Source of the DNA: Paragonimus skrjabini miyazakii
Lineage: Eukaryota; Platyhelminthes; Trematoda; Plagiorchiida; Troglotrematidae
Direction of reading: 5' to 3'
Assembly (NCBI GenBank): GCA_014338405.1
Contig: JTDE01000041.1
Coordinates: 62,001 to 126,000, forward strand
DNA: 64,000 bases
Shown here: in pieces, positions 11,675 through 23,487 of the stretch
How positions within the stretch are numbered: the stretch's first letter is position 1
Layout: each line of letters begins with the position of its first letter
Position numbers and translations under genes: made by a program
Notes under the pieces: model-generated
What the model was told of the DNA's origin: nothing
The model's input: the letters and a program-made list of their open reading frames with translations, nothing else
Database searches by the model: none

Positions 11675-12014
11675 CATATAGATTGAACATCACCCACAAT
11701 TGATCGCAGCTGTCGCATTCCCATAGACTTTCCAGTCGGCCCGTTTCGAAAAGAAGCACTAGACTCGAGTTTCGCTCTCATTAGAGCTCGTCAGTAGTGC
11801 ATATCATCGTCACTGCCGGGACTTGAACCACGGACATTCAGTTCATGAGGCAACCGTGTTTACCACTGCGCCATTGACCTCACGTTAGGCACGACCGAAT
11901 TATCATATGAGAGCGCTCATCCACTTTCGCTTGTGAGTAATGGTCAGGTTGCCCGATCGCCTCGAGAGGAGACACAGTTACTGTCTGTTAACTCCAATCG
12001 ATGACCCCCATCAG
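11675..12014 (-). mobile_element. SINE-A1: tRNA-related SINE with hammerhead ribozyme, best-preserved copy
   Basis: A 340-bp unit bounded by perfect 12-bp direct repeats. In element (-) sense it has three parts. First is a 5' region of about 130 nt with GTGTCTCCTCTCGAGGCGAT. Next is a tRNA-like block with A box TGGCGCAGTGGT (11862-11873) and B box GGTTCAAGTCCC (11818-11829), flanked by GTCAATG and CAGTGAC, which pair 6 of 7 like an acceptor stem. Last is a hammerhead (11756-11800) and a tail ending near TGATGTTCAATC. Other copies lie at 9.0, 13.5, 19.8, 23.1, 23.5, 33.2, 63.1 and 63.3 kb. SINEs carrying hammerheads are known from schistosomes (the SM-alpha family); whether this is a homologous or separate family cannot be told here. 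It has no coding capacity and would depend on a LINE for movement. Two other long copies extend at the 5' end to GAAGTCCTAG, so A1 may lack a few 5' bases. Confidence 0.9.
11756..11800 (-). ncRNA. Type I hammerhead ribozyme, all core residues intact
   Basis: Read on -: stem I GCACUA, core CUGACGA, stem II GCUCU, loop AAUG, AGAGC, then GAAA, a short stem III (AC, loop UCGA, GU), the cleavage triplet GUC and stem I closing strand UAGUGC. Stem I pairs 6/6 and stem II 5/5. All conserved residues (C3 U4 G5 A6 N7 G8 A9, G12 A13 A14, A15.1-U16.1) are present. Predicted cleavage lies between 11761 and 11762. A two-base-pair stem III is typical of retrotransposon hammerheads, which are known to be weak as monomers and better as dimers. 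Activity is inferred, not shown. Confidence 0.88.
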
Positions 12015-12026
12015 AAATGCTACTTT
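12015..12026. repeat. Target-site duplication, right copy (SINE-A1)
   Basis: This is an exact repeat of 11663-11674 and marks the 5' boundary of SINE-A1 in element sense. Confidence 0.85.
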
Positions 12027-12449
12027 ATTGGTTACCTTTGAGAAATATTTTAATGTTGGGTAAAATATGCCCAAATGAATATCTAGACCATTGGCAGAAA
12101 ATTTACGGTGACCAGTTTCCACAATCGATTGATGATATCTATATCGCAACTCACCTTTACATCCGCATCAACAGACATCTCTGCTCGATGAATTTAATAT
12201 GATATCACGGCTTTTTTACGAGTCATACTGTATTCGTGAAGCTAGGAATAAGTGTAATATTTGAGAACCACGGATTACTGAAGATGGTGTCTTCGCCTGA
12301 AAGACAGTGAGGTTCCCAAACGATAAGCTAGAGATTATATTGATCGTAAGTTTCGAAGATGTTTGTTACATATACGTGTATATTAAGCTTAATGGGATCT
12401 AGTTGTTACCAACCGGCAGTTATGCGCAGGATATTATCCAAGACAAAAA
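12027..12449. other. Spacer, nothing recognised
   Basis: The interval lies between SINE-A1 and the large palindrome. A 61-codon frame at 12017-12202 begins inside the duplicated site and is probably chance. Confidence 0.5.
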
Positions 12450-12745
12450 TTAAACACGCTGACAAACAAAGGGATTAAGAATAACAGAACGTTATGAGCA
12501 AGCTGTAATAATCTACGTTTCAACCATTTCGGGTGGTCTTCCTCAGGTGTGTTGTCGATTACAACACTCCCGAGGAAGACCACCCGAAGTGGTTGAAACG
12601 TAGAGTATTACAACTTGCTCGTAATGTTGTGTTATTCTCAATCCATTTTTCGATAGCATGTTAAACACAACGTCCAAACTGTTTGACTTCATTCTTACAA
12701 AATTTGGTGCGGATGTCTTACACGCTGAAAAACACTTTGCAAACC
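12450..12745 (+). repeat. Long palindromic repeat (PLE terminal repeat-like or foldback element), copy 1
   Basis: Left arm 12450-12555 and right arm 12561-12668 are near-perfect reverse complements around a 5-nt centre (CGATT, 12556-12560). Paired landmarks are GTTTCAACCATTTCGGGTGG with CCACCCGAAGTGGTTGAAAC, and CAGAACGTTATGAGCAAG with CTTGCTCGTAATGTTGTG. A right extension, 12669-12745, is also shared with a second copy at 47951-48200, so the element is asymmetric and the palindrome belongs to the family. In each arm, read outward from the centre, a C-C-[T/C]-GAGGA block is followed by GAAACG, resembling the stem-loop/hammerhead-like motif of PLE terminal repeats. No coding capacity. A fold-back transposon is the alternative. 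Confidence 0.8.
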
Positions 12746-13484
12746 ATTGTTTGTCTCTTGCAAGTTATGCGGAAGTATAACAGACCGTCGTCTCAGTCGC
12801 AACAGACAACAATGTTTTATTGTACCACAATGCACTGAGACCTCACATTTCTGGGTGACTACCGGTCAACACTGACAAACATTCATTTAACGGTGGCTGC
12901 ATTTAAGATTAGCAGCGCTGCAGAAGTAAACATACTATAGCAAGCCAGAGCCTTTGCAGATCCACCGATCAGTAACAAACTGTCTACGTCTATAAGGCCT
13001 TCCTTTCTATGTAACGTTTTCCTGTGGCTTCAGTATGCGCTCCACACAGAATCAAGCCGACAGATTTCCCAACATTTCATGGGACATGTTCTTGAATGAA
13101 TAAAAGCGCTGGTAGCAATCCGGAATGTTTTCGTGGAGGTCTACGTACCATACTTTGCCTTACGTTTACCAGATTACATACAGTATGGTTTTTAAGAGCA
13201 ACCGGATTAATTTTTTTGGTTCGCCAAAACGTTAGCAGCTAAATGTCACAACCTGTATTGTGTAAATACAAACTCCGTTGAGGCCGCAGCTACCTTGATT
13301 ATCATTTTCTCGACATCTTTGTTTTCAAATATGCCTGTTTCACTTCTAAAGCCGTGAGTTTCATGTGGATAGTTTAATTGAATTACATGTCGTTGTGTGG
13401 TCACGATATGTAAAATGTTGTTCCAGAGATAATTCAGTGATTTTCCTCTTCGAACTATCTCAATCAACTTGTCGATTGTCACAA
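12746..13484. other. Unassigned interval
   Basis: No coding or repeat similarity was detected beyond the palindrome's right extension. An 84-codon frame on - (13246-13500) runs into the SINE remnant and is not family-like. Confidence 0.45.
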
Positions 13485-13680
13485 GCTGAACGTCACTCAC
13501 AGTTGTCCGGTGGTTTCACACATACGTTTTCGCTATCTAGAAGTGAGAAGGAAGCACTCAGTCTCTAGTTTGCTCTAATTGCAGACCACTAATAACGCGT
13601 ATTCTCGTCAAGACTGGACCTCCTAATGCGTCGTCACAACCGTGAGACAAGCGTGCTGACCAGTATTTACTTAGGCTTAC
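13485..13680 (-). mobile_element. SINE-A, degenerate partial copy
   Basis: The 3' tail region (CTGAACGTCACTCACAGTTG against TTGAACATCACCCACAATTG in A1), GAAGCACTCAGTCTCTAG (hammerhead strand), TGCTCTAATTGCAGA and the later GTGAGACAAGCGTGCTGACC all align in order with A1. The ribozyme core is mutated. A piece resembling the next SINE block (TGAGGCACGACCG) appears only at about 13861, so an insertion may split the copy. Confidence 0.65.
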
Positions 13681-16600
13681 AGTGACCATTAACAGTCATC
13701 ATCGTTCACAAATTTGTGGTCACAATCTCTTGTGTATCATGATCGTTTATTATTAGAGCAGTAACAATACTGAACTTGCTAATTCCTTTAAGCCTCGGTA
13801 TTTTCCACTCTAACTTAGAGTATAATTGCTATATTACTCACAACACGAGACAAACATCGTATGAGGCACGACCGTCCTGATAAAAATTCTCATTCACAAC
13901 GGACAAAGTGACATGAAATTTTAAACTCGTACTATCACAATCAGAACCCTCTAAATTTTGGAAATCAGTTGACTTATTAACCCAACCGAAAACAGTTGCT
14001 TCGAGCGGATCAAATGGATTCGCGTTTCATCCAATAAAGTTGTCCCCAAGTTTCGTACCAAAGCTTAAAACCCAGAGGCGACCAAATGCTTCTTAAATTG
14101 TGTACAACAAGATCAGCATTTGGTTTATGTCTGACAAAATTAACACGTCACTATGTGAAAGAGAAAGTATCTCTCTAATAGGCCGTCAACGATGGCATCC
14201 CTCAAATAGCCCTTATCATGAGCTCGGATATTTGAAGAAACAACCACATATCTCATCATACATTAGTTGTTAGCTTTGTTCGTAATCGGTAGCACTCAGC
14301 TTGCTCGGTTAATCCGTGTTGTGCGCAATATATGCAATAACTGGAGGTTTTAACCACAGTTATATGGGCGGGTACACTGTCAGGCAATTAACATGGAAAC
14401 TTTAAATGAGATACTACTGACTCTGCCTGTTAATATGGCCCCGGGTTCATAATTTACCATGTCTATCTCACCAACGTGTCACTTCGTTAGTTCGCATAAA
14501 TTGGTGCAGGTATGACGACGCACTTACAACCGAACACTGCTGGTGTTCGGAGATACAATGTTATTCGAGTGGATTGGATAAATTACCTAAACTGTAGACT
14601 ACTCGCCTAATTTTACTAATAAATAATGGGATATATTACTTCGCCGATCAACAACAGATTGGGGAGAGAATCTAAAATCCTAACCAGTTCTCCATGCAGA
14701 TACTACATTAGGCACTTATTCGGTCAAATCAAACTTTAGTTACCAAGTCTCTAAGTATTGTTGTGGTGCGTGCCAGTCAGTTAGCAAGCCATCTCATATC
14801 GTATGTGAACGACATTTGCGAGGCAAAAACTATGTCAGTCCATATACTATAGATAGCGTACTGAATTGTTCAACTTTTAACTACCACCCGTCAAAATGTA
14901 TGATAGAAACGAACCCAGTAAGGTGATAATTTATTTTAACGGCTGATTACTAAAATGAGTGAATTAGTGACACAGTCAGTAGCGATTTCAAGACAATTAC
15001 AAAGTCAATAGGAAAAGATATTTGCAACCCAGTTGATAATGGACGAAGTATCCACACTAATGATAAGGAGAACAGCAGCACTTCCCGAAAACTGATAGCC
15101 AGTTAAATGTGTTTCAGCTGCAAGTATTTCCGTTTTCGTTCCAATATGTTTCGGTAGATTAGCATACAACAAATTGAAACACAAACGTCAATAAGAAACA
15201 TATATATATAGTGCAGTTTCGATCCAGAATACATTTTCCGGATGTTTGTAAAAACAAGGGTTGCTTAGAGCAAATCTACATAAAAATGCCATTTATCTCT
15301 GACCAAGTGATGGCGCAAGAACGGAGAGTACTCTACTTTTTCACTGATCAACAGCAGCAACAATCCCATGTGAGAGGAACATGAACAAAATAAAGGATCC
15401 AACTTCCAGAAGGGATGCATTCTGAAATGCTCTTGAGGTGGACATTTTTGAAGTAAGTCTAAATTACAATAAAATATGCCTGAACGATTACGTAGAATTA
15501 TGGCGAGCTAACGTTGCGAAGGAAGCTTTCGTTAGTTGCAAAATAATTCTCTCCTTCTGTTTCTCTCGCCTGGAATCTAATTAGAAAATCTGTGCTTCGC
15601 GCTTCTTCAACATAAAGTGCACCAAAACCTAATTGGATTTTCTCAAAGAATTATTCGATGGGTGTGCACAATGTGTATGTGGTTTTGGCACTGACCCAAA
15701 TGTAGGCCAAAAGTTCTTCAATCCAAATTCATTCCCGCCTTCATTTGTTCACTTATTCACTTATTCATTCATTCATTTTCTTCATCGAGGTAATTAGATA
15801 TTCCGTTTTAAGCGGACTTAGATCTGTTCTATCTTTTTCTCAAATGCACACGCATCTGTTTGTAACAGGATAATAAATATGTTTGCTAATTGGGAGTGAA
15901 AGATTATTTTCACAGATGTAAACTGAGCGTATTTGTTCTTCATTATTTCTGCCTTCCAAGACAATTATAATTTCTGGCATCCACAATCATTCCTGTATAT
16001 TTAATTATCGTTTTAAATTATTTACATTTTGCCTAACAGAAAAATTAAACGATAGTCAGTTTGAAAGTGTGCACAATTTGATAATTATTTTACAATACTT
16101 AAACAACAAACTTCGTGTTTTCTACTTTTTGTATTCTAACAGAGGAAAAGATTCAATTATAAAACTTTACCAAGCGAGACTGACAGTAAAAAGAACAAAA
16201 CTGTTTCCAAAGTGTACCTAGTGGATACGCGGTTCACATATAGTTTGCTGCAATTTGTAAATAACATTGGCATCCCGCATTGGCATTCTCGAGTTTCTAA
16301 TTTATTTTGGCAGCTTCCGGCTTCAAATTCCTTATTTTATCTGATAAATTAGCTTCTGGCCATTAACATAACTCCAAATGTTGGACGCACTTCGTGATGA
16401 AATAAATGCATTGATCATTATGCAGAGTGCAAAGCGATAGATAATTTCTGATTGTTCAATCACAACGTAATCAAAAATATCAGTTAAACCATACCAGAAG
16501 TCTTGATATCGTTTCTCCGTGATTTTGAGTGTAAAACCTCTTGTAATCTCATCGACGTTTATTGCATACCTGTTGGTTAAGAACTAATCGATGCTACGCT

Positions 16601-19600
16601 TTGGTCCCTTAGTATGTAACGACCCAAAATAACCTTTATACTCCTGGATGATCGTTCACGAGGCAGTAATTTGTGTGTGCCGTTTTCTGTTGAACTTATC
16701 TCGTAGAAGTATCGATTGAGAAGATGGAATCTGTGATTAAACCAGTACAAAAGCTTTCAGATATTAGACCATCACTTTTATTGTCTCGTCGTATAAAGAG
16801 TAGTAACAGTTGACAGGCGTTGCTCCTTGATTTAGCAAACGCTTGAAGAGCAGTGTAATTTTATGTAACGAAACGCTAATTCGCTTTCTTCACGTTGAAG
16901 TAGGTGTTCAAATTAATTAGTTTTCTGTAATACAGTATACTGCCTATGACCTGCGTCAGTATGCTTTTTCCTGATAGTATGATTGCTTTATCTTGGTCTT
17001 CAGACCTGATAGACCTCGATAATCTGTAAGTCAAAGGAAATATGCATTGTAGTGTCACCGTATTAGTAACGGGTTTGCATATTGAATGCGGCTAAATATG
17101 CTTACCTGCGTCTGATATGATGGACCGTACAGTTTAGATGGTATGACAGGTTGAAGGTAACCATGATTTTGATAACGTAAATCGGGTCAGTAAAGAACTG
17201 TAAGATTTTAACTACTAAGAAAATGGTAAATTGGTAAACGAATGTGAGTCGGTTGCATAAATTGTATAAATTTATCCGTAACTGTGGATTGTATAGCAAG
17301 TACATCTAGGTATGAAACAGAAACGACTCAATAAAATCATTTGTAAGGGAGAAGTTGGTTGATTTTTACGGTGACTGCTAATAACACCTCTCAATTTCCT
17401 CAGGCACGGTTGGACGCAACAGCTCGTGAACCTCAGGTTAGTCGACTACGAAAGGTAGACCTTGTTTGCAGTCATCTTGGAAGGCAACATCAATACGCCA
17501 GGCTGCTCAGCTTTTACGGATCAGTCGCCTTAGGTAACTCCTCGGTAGACGCTTCAAAAAAATCGATAGATACAAATTATAATGATTTCTGCAACATACG
17601 AGCGTGTGACCTATGGATAGTTTTCGGGGGAATGAAAGAAAAACCGTTTGATGGAAATCTGAATCAAAATGCATTTCAGTATACATTAAAACAACCTACT
17701 TTAAGAAGATACGAAATATTATGCGCTGTTTCAGTCTGCCCAAATGACGCTGATGATAACGCCCTTTGGTGACTAAGTGTGGTCTTTTATACGTGCACTA
17801 CAAGCCGAAACAAACGTGGCTTCTACAGCGGCTGGTGCAGGATGCTGAGATTTTCTTTTTACCAACATTAAACCACTCTTGAACTGTCTCAAATACATGG
17901 CTGTTTATTACGGTTTAAACAATGTCTGTGAATATGGTAACAAACGAGTGACCATGAATCGCACTGTCGTTCTTCAGTGAACTTCTCAACAAGAGACAAT
18001 TTTTTCTACAGATTACGGGCTGCGTATCTGGGCAATTTAGTGCAGGCTAGAGGGCGGCGGCTGACTGAACATTGCCGGAAAAATTACAGACTAGAAAGTC
18101 TGAAATAATTCAGTGTACAATTCGGGTACCAGGCTGGTTTTCTTGACCAATGAGTCGTAGTTTGAAGACAAGCTGCGGTCGTCCGAAAATATTATTCTCA
18201 AAACTCACTTGTGACTTCATGTTTCGTTCCTATCTGATGTAGGAGCCTTACCTTATATTTGGTCGCATATAAACACAACTAGCTATAAAATGTGAGCGGA
18301 TGCAGATGGCACATATGCGTCAGCAATCAAAGCTTGATGTCTTGAGTGCACAACAGCAAAACAGAGTTCATGATTCTTGGTACAAGGAACACAAATAGGG
18401 GGAACGATTCTGACTTAATTGCGCAGCCCCGTGACACACTAGACTTGACCTAGTACCATTGGAGAACCTATGTTTTAACTTTAGGTAAGAAAAATTATTT
18501 TTAAGGTGATGTTTCTGCAACAGAAACACATAATTCTGCAAAAATTCAAGAACACTATCAAACGATCGCTTCGAAAGAACGTCTTTTGGTCTGTCGAAGC
18601 AATTTAGCGGGTGCTGGCATAAGTAGACACAGCAGGGTACGGTTGTGATCCAACAGATCAAACAAGTGGTCAATCAATCGGATGGTTAGTTGTCTCACAA
18701 GAAATCTGCTAGTAGAGATTTTAGTGTTCAGGCAATAAGAACTTCTGTAAACATCACATGACCGTCTCTTTGTCAACTCTACATGTAATTCGTGATGATC
18801 ATATTAGTTGTTGTTGACAAGAAGAAGCACAACAGTTACTTATTTTAATATCGATTACCAGGTCAATATAAAGAATTCCTCAAACAAGTTGAAACCGTAT
18901 GTAAATTTCAAATGTTACGAAGGTTTTGTTGATAGCTTATCCGTTGTGAGGGTCCTATTGCATGACGTCAAGCAGTTCTTTCGTGTCGAAGTCCGTCACC
19001 AACGCAAAACGGTAGCTTTTCCGGGATGCGAATTTATGTCGGCCTTTGCATGCAAAACGTTTGGGTGTTAGCCAGCAATCAGTTTCTTGAAAACAAAACC
19101 TCCAAACGAAGTATTACATTGTAACTGTTCAACATATTGATTGAAATTGATCTCAAGCAGACACATTAATCGACAATGCCATTAACACACGTTTGATCAA
19201 CAGTTTGTTAATTCTATTGGTAAACAAACTTACTGGCAGAACGATTAAGACTGAATTGCTACTTACATTCTATGAGCTATAAACTTTCGGGTAAGCATTC
19301 ACAACCCCCAGTCACTAAATGTTTTATTTATTCACCGATCAGAAAATATTTATAACAGCCGGTTTAGCTATCTGATGTTAGGCAACTAGAAAGTTTACTA
19401 CTACTCAAATTTCATCGGCTCAATTTGATCTTTGTTAGTTTTTCAACGTAATTTTTCATTTTCTTGAGGAATTCAAAATAGTGTGCATTTCCGAATTTTT
19501 CATTAGGAATTTTTCTGCTAAACCTGTGTTTGATTTGTTTTCGAGCCGTTTCACACAAACACAAACAAAGGTCACTCAGTCTAATCAATTATTGAAATGA

Positions 19601-19755
19601 TTACATCGCAGCAAATATAAGAACGCTTTTAAAGTGCATCGAACAACATGAGAAAAGTGATCTAAATATAAAACGAACTAAGATGACTTTCAATGTTGTA
19701 AGTGCACAGGTGTGTTGAAACGAACTTGTGGGCTTCGGTTAATTTTCACATGAAG
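13681..19755. other. 6-kb interval without recognised genes
   Basis: There is a perfect 8-bp-arm hairpin at 14530-14550 (CCGAACAC, loop TGCTG, GTGTTCGG), a short TA run near 15199-15211, and an imperfect (TTCA)n tract near 15747-15778. The longest frame, 137 codons at 17359-17772 (+), matches no family and carries internal splice-like signals (TTTCCTCAG at 17394-17402 and CAG/GTTAGT at 17435/17436). Overlapping frames at 18368-18776 on - also match nothing. Confidence 0.45.
15747..15778. repeat. Imperfect (TTCA)n microsatellite
   Basis: TTCACTTATTCACTTATTCA followed by TTCATTCATTT. It is a short, interrupted tetranucleotide tract. Confidence 0.7.
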
Positions 19756-19835
19756 TACGTATGCAGTGAACGGCGCCACTGATCTCAAGTTAGGCAAAAC
19801 CAAATGATCACATTTACAATTTCGGAATAGGTTGG
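19756..19835 (-). mobile_element. SINE-A fragment
   Basis: GGCGCCACTGATCTCAAGTT followed by AGGCAAAACCAAATGATCAC aligns with the A1 stretch GCGCCATTGACCTCACGTTA / GGCACGACCGAATTATCA, that is the A-box region and the block just 5' of it. Both ends are missing or unrecognisable. Confidence 0.55.
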
Positions 19836-22800
19836 CTATAATATATGTTCAAATGCGATAGCCATGATCGGGTACGACAGATGTTCAACTCACATCCATT
19901 TCCGTCAAATCCTTGCGTGACTGTTTGCAAAATATGCACTAGTATCACGTGCGTGAAGAACGATATCACGCTATTTGTTTTAAATACACGGGCCTGGTTA
20001 GGTTACACAGTCATTCCCATGTCGTCGTTGGTCACATGCTTGATGAACGGAAAGGATAGCGTATTCGAATCGATGACTTCTGCTACGGAATCTGATCTAG
20101 TATTAAACAATAAATACTAGTAGGTGGGTAACGCTGTTCGAATTGACAGGCCCGCTTAGTTTTGACAGGATGAAAAACGCAGCTTTCATGCTTTGCTCTT
20201 TAAGCCTACGGCTAGTATGATGATACTGATGTGTATAACAATAAAATACTTATGTCATTAGATTTGTAGCAGGGCTTCAGACGGTATTGATTTCAAAATG
20301 ACTGCTCACTTGTTTTACAAGATAGGCGGGTCGGAGATGTAATTGAGAGAAAAAGTTTGATTCGCATTTCAAAGAAACAGTGAGTATTACGGCAGGCAGT
20401 TTTATGAAAATTTGAAGTTGACCGAATAATAACAAAAGTACCAGTCTGCTAACCAAGCACAAGTTGATAAAAATAGTTTGTTTATTCTACGTTTAATGTG
20501 TACAGAGGAGCGGAGAAGTGTACTTGTGTCCTTTCTGAGCATAAACTATCCACACAACCTGAAATCATTTGTTCCGGTCTATTTATCAACAATTCGCATT
20601 AAAAGAATTTTTGTGTTTATCTTAAAGGGCGCCTGTTGTTGATTTCCTTGTCAACTGACATTTTCATAGTTTCCATCTACTGGGTCTGTCGATGATTTTT
20701 AATAACCGGTGTTCTCTTGGTAATCAATCTTTTCTGCCTGTTCTACGTCAAACGTCAGCGGTAGAAAGTTCAAATACATCGCATTGACTAAACTCAATTT
20801 ATTCTTTAATAAATCATCGCAGGAAATTCATGAAATCTTTGCCTTTGATTGATAACATTTAATGTTACCTAAATGGTTTCGCGATCAAAATATCACATAA
20901 ATGAAAATGCAGTTGTGTATAGTTCAATATATGCATGTTTAAGATATCCAATGTACGGCCAGCTTATGCAAAATTGATCGTTTAGAAGTCCAATCAAACA
21001 TCCAGACAGGTGAGAATGAGCGGTACAGAAGGTCAGGTACACATCGGTCTCATACGGATTCTCTAACAGTTCAGCCAATATGTTATAACGTGCTTTAACT
21101 GTAAATCATGACATCCATTATGAACCCAGTCAGGTACCGCATAAACGTCTGTGGTCTTATGATAAACGGAAGTCAGCGGAACCTATGTTTTTCAACATAT
21201 ACTTAAGCTATGTTAATCACGTTGGTGATGTCCTTCTCTCGTCCATTTGGACAGTTTGAATTATTTACGTGAATAGGCACCTCTGTGCAGTAAAATATGG
21301 ACCGAACAAGATTAACGAATTTCCTATCAAATAGTCACTCCTGTCTGGTTTCGAAAAAAAACAGGGTAGACGAAATCGTGAAAACACGTACAAGTCAGCT
21401 TTATAGGCCAATCATAAACATGTCCATGGTGTTACCTGACAGAAGTCAATACAGAACAACTATTGATCTCAGGACAGAGGATAAACTGCGGTGCATAATA
21501 AGGCTTGGTGGTGCAAATCTACCTACTAGTAATCTTTAGTTGTTGGCTTAATGGGAAGACAAACTTGAGCTTAGAATCTGTAACAGGCATTCGTAAAACG
21601 TTTCACATCGTTTAGTTTATGCTAATTGTGGATAATAACCACGTATGTGATTGAATTGCTCGAAAGCATGAATGATTTGTTTGTGTGTAGCTGAGTGACA
21701 AGTGAATCAACAGATCAGTATTCAGTTAGGCAGCCATCGGGAAGAAAATTCATGTGGGAAATAAATATCATGAACAATAGTGAACAAACAGAAATAAACA
21801 TGAAAAATACATGAAATCATAGCTTAGAGATTAACTTCAGATTATGGTGTACATGACTTCCAAAATAAATGAAACAGAAAGTTATCAAGGAAAACAACTG
21901 AAGAAGATGTCTTGAAATTTAAACAAACAAAGAAGCGCGCAACAGGAACTAGTTCAGCATACAGCAGTTGAATATGTAATGATGATTGCATGATCTTTTT
22001 CAACTTGCTGTCCAGTTTGTCTAGCTAGCACTGTCTGAAGACCTTGGATTAAGGTAAGATCACCTAGCAAATGTGAAGAATTGTGCAAAAATACTAATTT
22101 TATTCTACCTCCACATTGTTATCATTCTGCTGAAGAGAGTATTAGGGTACATCTCGGAAAACCACATCACCGTTGTCTTTTATAACGGCGTGTTACGAAG
22201 AAGCGAATCTACTAGGATGTGAGGAAACCGACCGAAGATGACGTACGGATTCCAAGCGTATCTAGATTGCAATGATGCAATAAACATCCTATCAGGCAAA
22301 TTGGACAAATTAATCATACGCCATATTGTACTTACCGAAATACTTACAATCGATGAAGGATATTCTGCAGGGATGCCTCCATCAATTCACCTCAGATCTC
22401 CTTGTCAACCTCACGCAGGGAGGCCAGATCTCTCAAGAATTATGTTCACAATCAAACGTCTGGAAAGCCACAATACTTGACGAATGCACCTGATCATCCT
22501 ACGGATTACAGTCACTAGTTCAATAGCTAGCGGCAGCTAGTAAAGCAAGACACGCGGTCAATTATCTGCAGACCTTGATGCATTACACGAATAATTGCAA
22601 ACACCATGATGATGCACAATAAACGGCCATGCAGTTCACTCACCTTCAAATGAAGTTGATATGGATCGTAGTCACATAAACAGAAGTAAACTTAAGGTTA
22701 CCCCTTGGAAGATGGGATCTATAAAAGGCATCCCTAAGTTGGATGACGTCTTGCTCCCTTCGCTTATGCTTGGTGATGCGTTTCCAAAGTCTTTCCGCCG

Positions 22801-23081
22801 TTAATTCATTGTAGCGGACTGTGCATACTTTGGCAGACAAACTCGGTAACAGATAGACGTAACCGCGCCCCATGACGTACAATAGGCTATAGGACTACTC
22901 AGCACCGCTGCGATTGAAGTTCTATCCCCGTACATTTAAATAGCAAGATAACACGCCGAACAACGTTAAATTGAGAAGACTAGTCAAAAGCAATCACCCA
23001 GTCGATCCCAGAGAGACAGAGGTCTGGTCAATCACCCCAACTTGGTCAGACGACGAATGCTGACTGCGTATGAATTTAAAA
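19836..23081. other. Interval without recognised genes
   Basis: Open frames of 91 codons (19845-20120), 80 codons (21297-21539) and 80 codons (22238-22480), all on +, resemble no protein family and lack supporting context. Confidence 0.45.
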
Positions 23082-23400
23082 ATTGAACACGACTCGCTTA
23101 TGATCGCAGCGTTCACATTCAGACGAATAGTTTGGCTAGCCCACTTCTAAATGAACCACTAGCCTCAAGTTTTTAGAGTTCACCAGTAGGGCGTACCTTT
23201 GTCCGGATCAATATTTGCACCCTAGTGCTTGTGAGACTAGCATGTTGACCACAAAGCCAGCAACCTCACAGTAGGCATTACCGAATAATCAAATCTAACC
23301 CCCCCCACCAAAACCTTGTTTAAATAGCGTTTAGCTTGGCCGATCACTTCGAGGGGAGAATGATCAGAAACGCTTTGGTCTATCCAATCGATAACCTCGT
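23082..23400 (-). mobile_element. SINE-A, old copy adjacent to a younger one
   Basis: In order: TTGAACACGACTCGCTTATG, GATCGCAGCGTTCACATTC, CCACTAGCCTCAAGTTTTTA (hammerhead strand with stem II lost), AACCTCACAGTAGGCATTAC and ATCACTTCGAGGGGAGAATG. These follow the A1 order. A C-run (CCCCCCCC, about 23300) interrupts it. Its divergence is much higher than that of the copy 90 bp downstream in the same orientation. Confidence 0.75.
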
Positions 23401-23487
23401 GACTGAAACTTTCCAGTTACGTTGAAGTTACTGTCTTAATTGACCCAACTGCGCATGGTTTGAATCAGCCCACTAGTTGATTAATTT

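Noticed and set aside
14530..14550. Perfect 8-bp hairpin as a terminator or transposon end
   Set aside because: It is a single short hairpin with no T-run, no flanking duplication and no partner. Hairpins of this size arise by chance in 64 kb.
17359..17772. 137-codon frame on + with splice-like signals (a possible 33-nt micro-exon at 17403-17435)
   Set aside because: The start is TTG, no family resemblance was found, and a short AG...GT pair is expected by chance. Flatworm micro-exon genes exist, but nothing here ties this stretch to one.
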